Source of the DNA: Cordia subcordata
Taxonomy: Eukaryota; Streptophyta; Magnoliopsida; Boraginales; Cordiaceae
NCBI GenBank assembly: GCA_028554755.1
Contig: JAPTOF010000016.1
Span: 9,957,001-10,021,000, forward strand
Reading direction: 5' to 3'
DNA length: 64,000 nt
The notes beneath the pieces are model-generated. The model was not told where the DNA came from. It searched no databases and saw only the letters and a list, made by a program, of their open reading frames with translations. Below are positions 35,796 through 47,300 of the stretch, piece after piece; within the stretch, counting starts at the first letter, position 1, and each line of letters begins with the position of its first letter. The translations under genes and the position numbers were made by a program.

Positions 35796-37545
35796 ATGAC
35801 ATCCAACCCCTGTACTAGCGCTGACGGGAGCAACAGCATGCAAGCCATCTTGGCCAAGATGGCGCTCTACGAGGAGAAATTGGCGATGTATAAAAGCAAG
35901 TTCAAAGACGTAGAGGCAGAAAATAATGTCATATTTCAAGAGAACTTGGACCTGACGGAAAAAAATTACTGCCCTTTAGCAAAACACGGCACCCTGGGAT
36001 AAAGGAAAAGCTGTGTTGACCAAATCGGTGGATCTAATGTAGTCATTGGACTTTACACCCCGCCAAACCCCTAGGGATGAAATCTTAACGTTTACAACTG
36101 ACGCAGCCGGCACTTCCAACCAACACAAAATAACAGGCCAACACTTGACCCCCATACAAGATGGAGTGCTCCAAGACATGCTTAGGCGATTTGCTGAACT
36201 GGAATCCCTGATTCAAAGAATTCCAGGGGTGCCTGCGCCTATTAAGAGAAATGCTGCTAATAGCTATGCTGAATCTCCCTTTGTGGACGCCATTGCAATG
36301 GTGGACTTGCCCACTAAATTCTGCTTCCCGAACATGAAGCCATTCGACAGAACCACAGACCCAGATGACCACATAATGTAGTACAAATGGAAGATGTACA
36401 CTGTGGCCATTCCCAGAGACAAAAGGGAAGCCTATAAATGTAAGAGCTTTGGTTCGACTTTAGCAGGCCCTGCTCTACAATGGTACACCAACCTCCTGAA
36501 TGGATGCATATCATCTTTTGCCCAGTTGACTGATATGTTCGTAGAACAATACGCGAGTAGTAGGAAATTGGAAAAACAGTCAGATGATCTGTACTTAATT
36601 GTGCGAAAGAGGGAAGAAACCCTCAGGGACTACATAGGGAGATTTAATAAGGAGAAAGTATCCATACCTCAATGCAACATGGCAACAGCAATTTCTGCCT
36701 TTCGTAGAGGACTCTTGCCAGATTCAGACCTCTACAAAGAGCTTACAAAGTATCCTTCCAAGACTATGGAGGATGCCTTTGCAAAGGCATGGGCTTAGAT
36801 TAAATGGGAAGATGACCGCGCTAACCTTCATAGGACTTCCACAACCCACGGACAAGGAGACACTCAACTGGAGCGACATACAAAAAGGCACAAGCCCTAC
36901 CCCCTTAGGAGCCGAAAAGAAAGCGAAGTAGTTGGCAGAAGACCTCGTGATAGGAGACGACTCCTTGATCGTGACTTAGAACAAAAGGTAAAGGCTCCAA
37001 ATTATAATCTCTCTATAGTGCAGTCCGAACTCATTCACGCGTTAAGGACCATAGGCAATACTGTTAAATAGCTAGGAAAATTGAGATCCCTGGCAGAATT
37101 AAGAGACAGATCGAAGTGGTGCGAGTTCCATGTAGATCACGGACACACTACGAAAGAATGTAATGGACTTCAATGGGAAGTTGCTGAGTTATTAAAGAAA
37201 GGATATTTAACTGAGCTCCTTTCTAATAAGGGAAAGCAAACCCTAGCCCGACGAGATGGAAAGGTGAAAGCTGAGGATCTGGTCCCGCCAGAACCACCGT
37301 GGCAAGAGCGAACAGTAAACTTCATTATGGGAGGATCACACATCAGTGGGATCAGTGCCTTTGCAACAAAAAGGAATGCACGCTTGGCAATAAAGCATGG
37401 TCATCGTCCCCCGCAACTAGTTGACATGGGCCCAAAAACAGTATTATTATTCTCTAGTTCTGAGACTTCCCATTTAAACAACACGCATGATGATGCATTG
37501 GTGATCGCACTTATGGTGGCCAATTGCTGGGTCCGGAGGTCTTGA
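35796..37545 (+). pseudogene. Tat gag remnant
   Basis: It starts with an ATG at 35796; a coiled-coil-like N-terminus (YEEKLAMYKSKFKDVEAEN) breaks off by frameshift near 35970. The capsid-like part is in 36046-36798 (FCFPNMKPFDRTTDPDDH, ALQWYTNL, FVEQY, AFRRGLL), interrupted by a TAG at 36379 and a stop at 36796. A zinc-finger-like segment WCEFHVDHGHTTKECNGL is at about 37117, as usual for this lineage. At least three stops and one frameshift. The order and spacing are those of a standard gypsy Gag. Confidence 0.88.
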
Positions 37546-40500
37546 TAGATAATGGCAACTCAGCCAACATTTTAATGTTAAACACCCTTAAGGAAATGGG
37601 GATTGACGAAAAAAGACTTGTGAGGTGATCCACTCCTCTAGTAGGGTTCAGTGGAGAGCAAAAGCACACTATAGGAGAGATACACCTGCCAGTTTTTGTT
37701 GAAGGAGTCAACATGGATGTCAAGTTTTTAGTAATAGACAGCCCGTCTCCGTATAACATCATATTCGGAAGGCCGTGTATTCATGACATGAAAGCAATTC
37801 CATCTACTAAAATTTCCGTTCTAAAATTTCCAATAAGGTGGGGAGTCAAGGAGATAAGGGGGCAGCAATCAGATTCCCGCGGATGCTATTGCACCACAAT
37901 GAGAGGGGCATGACGTGATAATTTGTATCATGTGGAAGAGGCTTCTGCCTCCACCCTGCTTAATCGCCCTCAACCAGAAGAATTGGATGATGCGCAGATT
38001 GACCTAGACGAGCCAAGCCATACAATTCAAATTGGATCGGGATTAAAGCCAGAATTAAGAAACCAAATGGTGGATTTTCTCAGTAGCAACAGGGATTGCT
38101 TCGCATGGTCACACGCTGACATGGAAGGAATAGACTTAAGAATAATTGTCCATAAGTTGAAAGCAGACCTGACATTTTCCCCGGTCAAACAGAAGCGCAG
38201 GAAATTTGCCCCGGAAAGGAACTGAATAATTAATGAAGAAGTGCAGAAGCAGATCGACGTAGGGTTTGTCAAAGAGGTACATTATCTTAAATGGCTAGCA
38301 AATGTAGTAGTAGTAAAGAAGATGAACGAAAAATGGAGAGTCTGCATTGATTTTACGGATCTAAATAAGGCATGTCCCAAAGATTCCTTTCCTATCCCTC
38401 ACATCGATATGATGGTAGACGTAACTGCCGGGAACAAGCTACTCAGCTTTATGGATACATTTTTGGGGTACAACCAGATATTAATGCACCCCGACGACTA
38501 GGAGAAAACGTCGTTCATTATCGAACGGGGTACCTATTGTTACAAGGTCATGCCCTTTGGCCTAAAAAACGTGGTAGCAACCTACTAGCACCTTGTTAAT
38601 AAAATGTTTGTTAATCAGCTACGGTGTACGATGGAAGTCTACATTGGCGACATATTGGTAAAGTCCTTGGCGGCAGAACAACATGTCAGTCATCTACGTC
38701 AAGCCTTTGATATTCTGAGAAAATACAACATGAAACTCAATCCTACCAAATGTTCCTTTGGAGTCAAGTCTGGGAAGTTCCTTGGGTACCTCGTTACCTA
38801 GAGAGGAATAGAATCACATCCTGATCAGTTGAGAGCGATCCTCAACATCCCGTCTCCTAAGAAAATCCAGGAAGTGATGAAACTCACAGGTAAAGTCGCG
38901 GCGCTCAGTAGGTTCATCACAAGGTCATCGGATAAGTGTCATTCATTTTTCAACGTACTTCGAAGAAATAAAAACTTCGAATGGACTAATAAGTGGGAGA
39001 AAGCCTTGCAAGAGTTAAAGGAATACTTAGTAAATCCTCCGCTGCTATCCTAACCAAAAGATGGGGAGAGCTTATTTGTTTACTTAGTGGTCTCAGTACC
39101 CGCTGTTAGCGCCGTGTTAGTTCGAGAGGAGGGCAAAAAGCAGTTACCTATATACTATACTAGTAAAGCCTTCTTGGATGCTGAGACCAGATACAGCTAG
39201 CTCGAAAAATTGGCATTAGCTCTTGTCACTGCCGCCCGCAAGCTAAGGCCATATTTCCAGGGCCACCCTATTCAAGTGATGACCACTTTTCCGTTGAAAA
39301 CAGTTCTCCATAGTCCAGAGCTATCCGGCCGACTTACTAAATGGGCTGTCGAGCTTAGCGAGTATGATATCACATTCCAACCAAGGACAGTAATAACGTC
39401 CCAAGTGCTTGCAGATTTCATAGTAGAATTTGCACCATGTGATCAAACAGAAGTAGAGAAAGAGGTATTATGTCTTGTCGAAAACCCAAAATCAGGGAGA
39501 TGAAAACTTTTTGTAGATGGATCAAGTAGCGCAAAGGGTAGCGGGCTCAGAATAGTACTACAATCACTCAAGGGAGATGAAATTGAACAGTCGGTTAAAT
39601 GCGGATTCAAGGCCACAAAAAATGAAGCAGAGTACGAAGCCCTCATAGCGGGTTTAACATTAGCTAAAGATATGAACGTCAAACGTATTGTGGTAAAAAT
39701 CGATTCACAACTGGTAGTAAACCAAGTTTTGGGAACCTATCAGGCAAAAGGCGAAAAGATGTAGCTTACCTCATCGCCATTAAGGAGATAGTATCTGCAT
39801 TCGATGAATTTGAGATAAAGCAGGTAAGCCGTGACGACAACTGTTGCGCGGATGCACTTGTGAGCTTGGGAGCAGCAACGCAATCTGCTACTTCAAAAAC
39901 TATCCCAAAGATATATTTACAATGGCCAGCTATTGGGAGCAAACAAACACTCAAGGTCACGAGCGTAAATGATGAGCCGAGTTGGATGACTCCAATTATC
40001 TAGTTTATCAAAGACAATATCATCCCTGTGGATCGTGCAGAGGCGAGAAAGCTCAAGATTAAAGTAACCCAATACTGCATCATTGATGGGAGATTGTATA
40101 GGAGGTCGTACTTAGGGCCTTATCTGCAATGCTTGAGCCCAACAGAGGCTAATTATGTCTTAGCTGAGTTACACAAAGGGCAGTGTGGGAACTACGCCGG
40201 AGCAAGAAGTCTAGCTAATCGAGCACATACAGCAGGGTACTACTGGCCAACCAAGCGGTCCGATGCCCTCAGCTATGTAAGAAAATGTGACAGTTGTCAA
40301 AGGTTCGCTCAAATCCCTCATCAGCTAGCTGAGCCATTAACCTCTATCATTTCCCCTTGGCTGTTCATAAAATGGGGGATAGATATCATAGGGAAGTTGC
40401 TCACCATACCAGGGCAGAAAGTATATATGTTGGCAGCTACAAACTAATTTTCTCAATGGATAGAGGCAGAATCTTATCATCAGGTCCGAGACAAGAAGGT

Positions 40501-41218
40501 AAAAAACTTTGTGTGGAAAAACATAATATGTCACTTTGGAGTCCCCTCAGAAATTATCACTGACAACAGTCCCCAGTTCATTAGCCAACAATTTAAAGAT
40601 TTTTGTAAGGAATGGAAGATCAGACTTATATTCTCTACCTTGAGGCACCCTTAAGCCAACGGGTTAGTCGAGTCGTCTAACAAGGTCATAATCTCTACCT
40701 TGAGGAAAAGGTTGGAGAATGCTAAAGGACGTTGGGCAGAAGAACTACCAGGAGTGCTATGGTCTTACCATACCATAGCCAAGACCCCCACCGGAGAGAC
40801 ACCATTCTCGTTGATATACAAAGTTGAAGCAGTTATTTCAGCAAAGGTGGGCTTACCAACTCTGGGAGTTACCCGGGCCTCTGAAGTACAAAACGACGAA
40901 GGAATGCGGTGTGAGTTGGATGCTACTGAAGAAAAAATAGAGCAAGCCCTTATTCGTATGGTAGCATACCAGCAAAAAGTCACCAAGCATTACAACAAAA
41001 ATTTAAGGGCAAAGGCATTTAAGCCAGGAGATTGGGTGTTAAGGAAAGTTTTTTAGAACACAAAAGAAGTGAATGTAGGGAAGTTGGGACCCAATTGGGA
41101 AGGATTGTACCAAGTTACAAAGGTAGTCGGCCAAGGGGCGTATAAGCTTAGCACCAAAGAGGGCAAGGACATGCCAAACAACTGGAACGCAATCCACTTA
41201 AGGAGGTATCATTTCTAG
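37520..41218 (+). pseudogene. Tat pol remnant: protease, RT, dual RNase H, integrase
   Basis: Protease DNGNSANILMLN (about 37550). RT from about 38090, with VVVVKKMNEKWRVCIDFTDL (about 38303), FMDTFLGYNQI (about 38449) and the catalytic box as YIGDILVKS (about 38642), so one catalytic Asp is lost. RNase H with LPIYYTSKAFLDAETRYS (about 39150). Additional RNase H with LFVDGSSSAKGSG (about 39508), NEAEYEALIAGL (about 39620) and IDSQLV (about 39698). Integrase with the zinc-binding CDSCQRFAQIPH (about 40288), IITDNSPQF (about 40554) and NGLVESSNKV (about 40659). The end of integrase near 41218 reads NWNAIHLRRYHF. At least ten in-frame stops are spread through it. The two RNase H modules are the hallmark of the Tat group. 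Confidence 0.9.
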
Positions 41219-41389
41219 GATGAAAATCCTTGTTTTGGTAAGATCCTTAGAAATAGGTTTAAGGGTTCATTTTCTCTTCTTTTAAATTAGTTCTTAGACT
41301 TAGCTAGATTACGTTGCGACAAATGTCACTTAATTAGCTCGATAGACTCCTTTTGATACTTCAATATGAAATATTGCAATAAATTTCTG

Positions 41390-41680
41390 TAAGACCTATA
41401 CACAGTCTTTCTGTCATTTCTTGCAAGACTAATGAACAGTGTCTACTTTCAAAAGACTAGCCTACAGTCTTCGTCATTCTTACGAGACTAGCAAACAGTC
41501 TGATATGGGCTAACGAACAGCCTCTATTTGCAGAAGACTCGTATACAGTCTTTCTGTCATTTTTTGCGAGACTAACAAACAGTCTGATTTGGGGTTAGCG
41601 AACAGTCTCTATTTATAAAAGACTCACATATAGTCTCTCTGTCATTCTCTGCGAGGCTAATAAACAATCTCTGTCCCTGC
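41390..41680 (+). repeat. Diverged tandem repeat around 'acagtct...gagact'
   Basis: About four copies of a 65-90 bp unit: tacacagtctttctgtcatt (41399), tacagtcttcgtcattctta (41461), tatacagtctttctgtcatt (41542) and catatagtctctctgtcatt (41630). It lies between integrase and the antisense ORF of the Tat element, where such elements often carry repeats. Confidence 0.8.
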
Positions 41681-42080
41681 GAACAAGCAAAACCTTTTTA
41701 AATCAACTACTATTGAGCCATAGATAAGCATAAGGGATTATTAACCAACAAGCTAAGAAAATGCCTCAAGGAACTTACAATGACCCTATACCCCTTTCGA
41801 AGCACGGACATACAATCACAAGTAATTTAAGAAAGTAAGGACCGTCATTACCATGGGTAACGAGTGGGGCATGCAGAAGGTGCGGTACACAAAAAAAGGG
41901 GTTGCATAGCAGGAATTAGCGTAATTTGCAGTTTTGTGCTTCAGGCACAAGGTACAAGTTCAAAAAGTAACATATCCCGAATAACTTAGTAGTATAGCAC
42001 CAAACGTTATGCGTCAGCAGAACCTAGAGAAGTGGTCCCGTCTGTATTCGGTGGGTCGAATATAGACAGGGGATCGATAC

Positions 42081-43961
42081 TTAACTGGGCCTGATTGGAG
42101 TTATGATAGCTTTGAAGCAGTTGATATCAACATTTGAGTACACCTGTTGGACCTCCCGTAGGCAGTTCTTGACAACCTGCTCAGCGGCCCTCTCTGAACT
42201 CAGCCTCGACACACTGGCAACGTACTTGCCAAACTTTTTTCTCTTTTTGTAATCGCTCACTGTAGTCTTTTGGGCCTCCTCGACTGAAGAATTAAATTTG
42301 GACTCAAGTCCCTTTTTGGCTGCTTTGGCATCTGTAAGATTCTTCTCCATCTCTGCTCGAGACAATCGCTCCCTCTTCAGTTCTTCTTCTAGCTCAGCAC
42401 AGTATGTTTGCTCACTTGTAAGATCCTCTTCGGCTTTAGCACGTTCTTTCCGTTCATTTTTAAGTAGACATTGGAGGTCTGGCAATTCTTTACAATTTCA
42501 GGCACCATCGTTGCAAAAGTGGAAATTTCGGAAACAAGCTGCATTCAGAAAGGCCATAAGTAGTAGGAAGGATTAAAATGTTCTATAGAAGGGTGTACAT
42601 ACGTACCGCAACACTTTTTCTACTAAAGCTCGAAAATAGATCTCCCTCAATTATAGTAATAGGGGTACGAGCATTAGAATGTATGATTAAGTGCTGGCGG
42701 CTGCTAGAGGGGGCGTCGCCTTCAGGCGAAACCCAGGACGATGAATCGCCTCTCTTTTTCTGATCTTGCGTGAGCCATCCAACCATAGCTAGGGCAGCGT
42801 TCTGGCGTTCTTCTACATATGAATTACGAACAAAAGGAGAAGTCAAGAGTAAAAAAATGATGATGGTGACATAAAAAAAATGAAGAAAGATAAAAAAGGA
42901 GTGAAAGACGAGTGTGGTCATACCTGAGCAATCGGAAGAAGATGAACCGATGATCTCTAGGTCGAGTAGAGGTTCGGGAGGTTCACTGTCTAAGGAGTCC
43001 TTTGCATGCTCAACCTCTGCGTTATCCTCTTCGCTTCTAGGATCGCTCTCCGTCTCATCTGGGCTTCTCAAACCAACGGTAATGTTTGACCTGGCAAGGT
43101 AAGGCGTAGGTATGGAAGAAGACGCCACGCCACCCCTGTCAAACTTACTGGCCCTATGGCCAGCCCTTCTCTTCGAACGAGTTGGGGGTTTTACCTTGGG
43201 ACTAATTATAGCAAGTGGGCGTATTCCAGGCTCCAGCGGGGTGACGAAGCCTCCTGTAACATGGTTGTCGTGCGTAATCAAATCTTTCATGTGATAAGAC
43301 TGGCTTCTACAATCTGTAGCCAAGGCTAGTAAAGCCCGACGAGTATCTTCGCTTAATGTTGGAAGTTCATTCTTTGCGGTAGTAACCCACATTTGGGGGA
43401 CGTCCTAAATACCTTGTATTCGAGCAAGAAATAGGTATTTCCCTCTCCATGAGCCGTCATCATCATACTGGTCAGGGTTGAAGAGTTTGTAAGAGCCGCG
43501 GGCGGAAAGGACGAACCAACCAGGTTTCATAGCAGATCAGATGAGAGAAAGTAGCGTTTTAAAGATCGGCATAGAGAAGTGAACTCCCCTCTGCTGTAAA
43601 AGGGTGAGTGTCGCTAACATGATCTTTCACCCATGAGGGTGCGGTTGGCCAGGACTGAAATAGCACATAGGTGGGGATGCAATGGGACTCGGATTCCCAA
43701 GTCAAGGACATCTTGAAACATCGTAATTTCCCCTTCAAGTGAGGAGCTTGACCAATCCCTGGGTCTTGGCTGAACCACCACAACATCCTCGCTTAATTGA
43801 TCAGATTTGCTATAGTATTTCAACTCCTCCTCTGTAGTAGTGCATTGGATTTCTTCAGCAAAGAACTCCCCAGTAGATTCTCTTCGTCGCATCCCAAGAC
43901 GAATTGGAATGCGTAATTTAGGCTCATCCGCGACTTGCTTTGCTTGTTTGCAGCTCGACAT
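42081..43961 (-). CDS. Antisense ORF of the Tat element (gypsy 'transposon protein'-like), spliced
   Basis: On the strand opposite to gag-pol. It starts MSSCKQAKQVADEP at 43961. A segment FQDVLDLGIRVPLHPH (about 43710), then PGWFVLSARGSYKL and WRGKYLFLARIQG (43440-43530), resembles the N-terminal domain of the 'putative gypsy type transposon' family. A Ser/Glu-rich stretch (about 42930-43100) and a C-terminal Lys/Glu-rich coiled coil (42081-42485) follow. Introns are suggested at 42813-42923 (CAG/GTATGA...TATGTAG) and 42539-42606 (GCG/GTACGT...ATGCAG); both remove otherwise odd residues. Frame breaks near 43640, a stop near 43408 and one near 42490 show this copy is decayed. Function in any Tat element is unknown. 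Confidence 0.65.
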
Positions 43962-44140
43962 TATAATTAGTGGGAGTAATCAGCAAAGAACTTTTCTAAG
44001 ACAGATGGTGCAAAGGATAGGTTGGAAAGTCAAACTTGTATCATAAGTAGTATAAAAATGATAACGTGATTATTTGGAGAACGTATAGAAAAGGAAAGGG
44101 GTGATAACTAGGAGACGCAAACTCACGACGCCTCAAGGTG

Positions 44141-44405
44141 TGTTCATTTGCTTGGGGTGGTATGTTATCTTCAAGATGCAAGAAAGGTAAATGAAGAGGT
44201 CTATGAGAAGTGAGCTAAGTGACTTACCAGCCAAGCTGCTTCTCGGCGCCCATAGATAGATTGTCGAGCTATGTGTTCATTTGCTTGGGGTGGTATGTTA
44301 TCTTCAAGATGCAAGAAAGGTAAATGAAGAGGTCTATGAGAAGTGAGCTAAGTGACTTACCAGCCAAGCTGCTTGTCGACGCCCATAGATAGATTGTCAA
44401 GCTAT
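44141..44405. repeat. 133-bp tandem duplication
   Basis: The phrase tgttcatttgcttggggtgg starts at 44141 and 44274. The two copies are almost identical over 133 bp. It lies upstream (antisense sense) of the antisense ORF; on the minus strand each copy holds a short ATG frame ending at a consensus-like 5' splice site (CTG/GTAAGT). Confidence 0.95.
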
Positions 44406-45689
44406 GTCTTGAATAAAATAAATATATCAGACTTTAGCTATGGAGGATGAAGTGCATGAGAAGATTGGGTGAAACATGGCATGGGGGAAAACATGTGGCG
44501 GAATATTGCATCGAAATATGCTGCGGACGTGTTTGATACTTTTGATTAAAGCACTAGTGAATGTCGGGGAGATGGTCGTATTATGGTATACTGAGGATTA
44601 TCTTGGAAAAAGGCAACATCCCCGTTGTTCTTAATTTCAAAATTTCGCAGGGCGCGTGCGGCGGGTAATCCCCAAGCTTTAACCGGGTCAGACAAAGCAA
44701 ACAAGGCAGCCAATGTGCTTGGAGAAATCAGACCTTTTATAGCTGGAAATAAGTTGCACGACGGCGAGCCGAGGCTTAAAGCATGACTATTATAGAACGG
44801 TGTTGAAAAGGAATTCGATCTTTAGGCCTTAGTCACTGTGAAATTTTGCCAAATACTTGGAAAGCATGAAAAGTTACTTGTGAGTTTTATTAGGAATTTT
44901 CACAAACACCTTGTGGTCATCATCTTAATGTGTTATCTTAGGATGCCAACCTAGCACCTTTTCTTGGAATTTTATTCAAACACTTGGAGTGCAACAATGG
45001 ATGGAATGCTTTGGCAAATCGAAACTGGGCATGAAACAAGGGAAAAGGCAAAAGAAGCTCAACCATTTCCTCACCATAGCACCTTCGGACACCAAAGATT
45101 TGTGTAGACGTTGTTGAAGAGTCTGTATCTAGTTATATAAGCCCGTGAAGGCGTGTCTGGGGTAGCAGTTTGGTAAGGTCCTACGCTAAATTATAATTTT
45201 TAGGCCGGTTGGTTGATGGACAGCGCTTAAAGTGTCAAGAGAGCATTGCATAGGTATAACCAACTCTGTTATCACATCGGCGCATGGCAAAGCTCTTGCT
45301 ATAATGCTACATGACAGTGACTCTCTGTCACTCCAATGCTGCAAAGTCTCGATTAAATATGCTATTCATTAGTTTGAAGACTTTTGATAAGCAAGGACTA
45401 TATACTAGGTGTTAGGTACGCTTGCTAGGGATGTGAAAAAGAGGGTTCGAGCTTGACGTGTAGACAGTTGCCGAAATAGTAGTCTATGAATGTGACTGAA
45501 CTGTTGAGCTAGCGTATTGATGGCTTGCATGGTAGCATGATGTGTTGTTAAGTAATGCAAGTAACTATGCACGGCACATTGCAGCAATTAGTGACTAGTT
45601 AATTTTCATGGTCTCAATGTCAGAGAGTTTAATTTGGCTGTATTACTCTCTAATTTGAAAGATTTCAATTTAGAGAGTGGGGGGACAAT
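44406..45689. other. Non-coding tail of the Tat element
   Basis: No ORF of note. It ends in the polypurine tract 45674-45689. Confidence 0.6.
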
Positions 45690-46179
45690 TGTTTGGGCCA
45701 AAAATAATTGAACTTAATAAAGCCCAAGAGGCTCATCGGGCTGGACCGACGTCAAGGCCCGGAGTAAGGATGTAGCCTTACGTGTTGGATGGAACCTTTA
45801 AAGAAAGTCATGACTAGGAGACCTGATTTGCTACTAGGATAAGCATGGGAATGATATGCATGATCTAGATATATGATAAGGCTAAACATGCTCGCGAAAG
45901 AGATGTCGAGAAAGGTGTTTGGGTCCATAAAGGTTTAGAGGGCACTACCTATTACTAAGCTCTAAAATGGTATCCCATGGACAAGGTAAAGGCATGAACT
46001 CATTGATATCTGCAATTCGCCCACTACTAAACATATAATAATTCTTTATTTCTCTCCTTCTCGCTCCCTGACTTGAGCATCGGAGAACCTTTGGCTAGCA
46101 CCGCACCGGTGTCAAGGGTTTCGTTGCTCACCTTCCTTGATCTTGCAGGTTATTAGCGCCCAAGACGACCCAATCCGAA
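45690..46179 (+). mobile_element. 3' LTR of the Tat element
   Basis: It matches the 5' LTR across its length, with a few dozen substitutions at most by eye and small indels. It lacks the last bases between the 5' LTR match and the primer site, as expected for an LTR end. Confidence 0.88.
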
Positions 46180-46229
46180 TCAAAATAGAGGACAATATCA
46201 ATACTAGTGGATAAGATGTAAGATGAATA

Positions 46230-46660
46230 ATAATTAATAAAAGCGTGTGTCACTTAAGCTATGGCTACATGGCAGTCAATGAATACTTCCACACTTTCAC
46301 TAAATGGGTATTTAGAAGCCCCCCAAGTAAAAAGTATATCAATCACTTCATTTGGTGGCATGAATGCCACAAACACTTCACTTTACCTTTCACCGGGTGG
46401 CTAGGAAGCCATAATCACTTTCATAGTTTTACTAGGTGGCAAAAGCCATAATCATTATCAATAGATGACTAAAACGCCAAAATCACTTTCACAGTTTCAC
46501 TGGGTGGCGAAAAGCTATAATCACATTTACTGGACGGCTAACAAGCCATAGTCACTTTCACAATTCCACTAGGTAGCAAAAGCCACAATCACTGTCACTG
46601 GGTAGCTAAAAGCCCAAAATCATCTTCACAGTTTCACTAGGTGGCAAAAAAGAACTTAGA
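46230..46660 (+). repeat. Diverged minisatellite, 30-65 bp units
   Basis: Repeated units of the type 'aatcactttcacagtttcac' + 'tgggtggctaaaagcca'. Clear copies start near 46370, 46418, 46482, 46548 and 46588. An alternating short and long form gives a dimeric unit of about 65 bp. The frame at 46245-46451 is a product of the repeat and not a gene. Confidence 0.8.
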
Positions 46661-47020
46661 ACCTAAAAAATTAAAAAAAATAAAGATAAAAATAAAATTA
46701 CCTTTTATTTTTAATTTTTAAAATAATTTTCTCTTTCAATTTTTAATCTTTCTATTTTTATTATTAATTTTGAAATTTTATATTTTATTTTAATTATTTA
46801 TTTTTAAATTTCTTAATTTTTAATTTTTTAGTTATTTTGTTGTTATTTTTAATTTTTTAATTTTCTCTTTTTTTTTAGTCTATAATTTTTTAAAAATTTA
46901 ATTTTTAATCTTTAATTTTTAAGTTTTTAGATTTTTTTAATTTTTACTTTTTTAATTTAATTTTTTATTTTTTAGATTTTTAATTTTAATTTTGATTTTA
47001 TTATTTTTTTCCTGAAGGAG
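46660..47020. other. Low-complexity T/A tract
   Basis: Strand-skewed runs of TTTTTAATTTTTAA. No coding potential. Confidence 0.8.
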
Positions 47021-47046
47021 GTAGGGGTGGGGGTGAAGTTAAGGTA

Positions 47047-47098
47047 GGGTTGGGGGTTGGGGGTTGGGGGTTGGGGGTTGGGGGTTGGGGGATAGGGG
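47047..47098 (+). repeat. (TTGGGGG)n tract, six to seven units
   Basis: Period 7, perfect over about 45 bases. Runs of five G at short even spacing could form a G-quadruplex. It is not a plant telomere repeat (TTTAGGG). Confidence 0.9.
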
Positions 47099-47300
47099 TA
47101 GGCCTAGTGGAAGAGAAAAAGAGATAGTCACTGTACAAAAAAGGTTTTCTTCTCTTTGGTCACTGGAAGACATTTTTCTCCATTTATAATGAAATTTAAT
47201 ACCCTTTCATAATATTTATTTTTGTTATTTAAATTGATAAATCCAAAATGAAAATATAAATGAGTAGTCGTGCAGGAGTTAATTGGGTACATATATATAA

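Larger units (their letters stand above)
35201..46179 (+). mobile_element. Ty3/gypsy Tat-lineage retrotransposon (decayed, complete)
   Basis: Nearly identical LTRs at 35201-35692 and 45690-46179, both starting TGTTTGGG. The primer site TGGCGCCCACCGTGAGGGG is at 35718. The purine tract gagagtggggggacaa lies just before the 3' LTR (45674-45689). Gag, protease, RT, RNase H, a second RNase H and integrase follow in gypsy order; the dual RNase H marks the Tat lineage. About 4.5 kb between integrase and 3' LTR hold an antisense ORF and tandem repeats. The coding part is full of stops, so the copy is dead. LTR ends are defined by where the two copies stop matching; no clean target duplication is seen. 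Confidence 0.9.

Noticed and set aside
42298..43294. Plus-strand frames in the Tat 3' region
   Set aside because: They are shadows of the antisense ORF, whose strand has the domain similarity and intron signals.
46245..46451. 68-codon frame with repeated His/Phe/Thr words
   Set aside because: It is the minisatellite read as protein.
46230..46660. Possible CRISPR-like array
   Set aside because: Repeats are diverged, variable in length and have no unique spacers; the genome is a plant's.
47047..47098. Interstitial telomere repeat
   Set aside because: The unit is TTGGGGG, not the plant TTTAGGG, and the tract is short.
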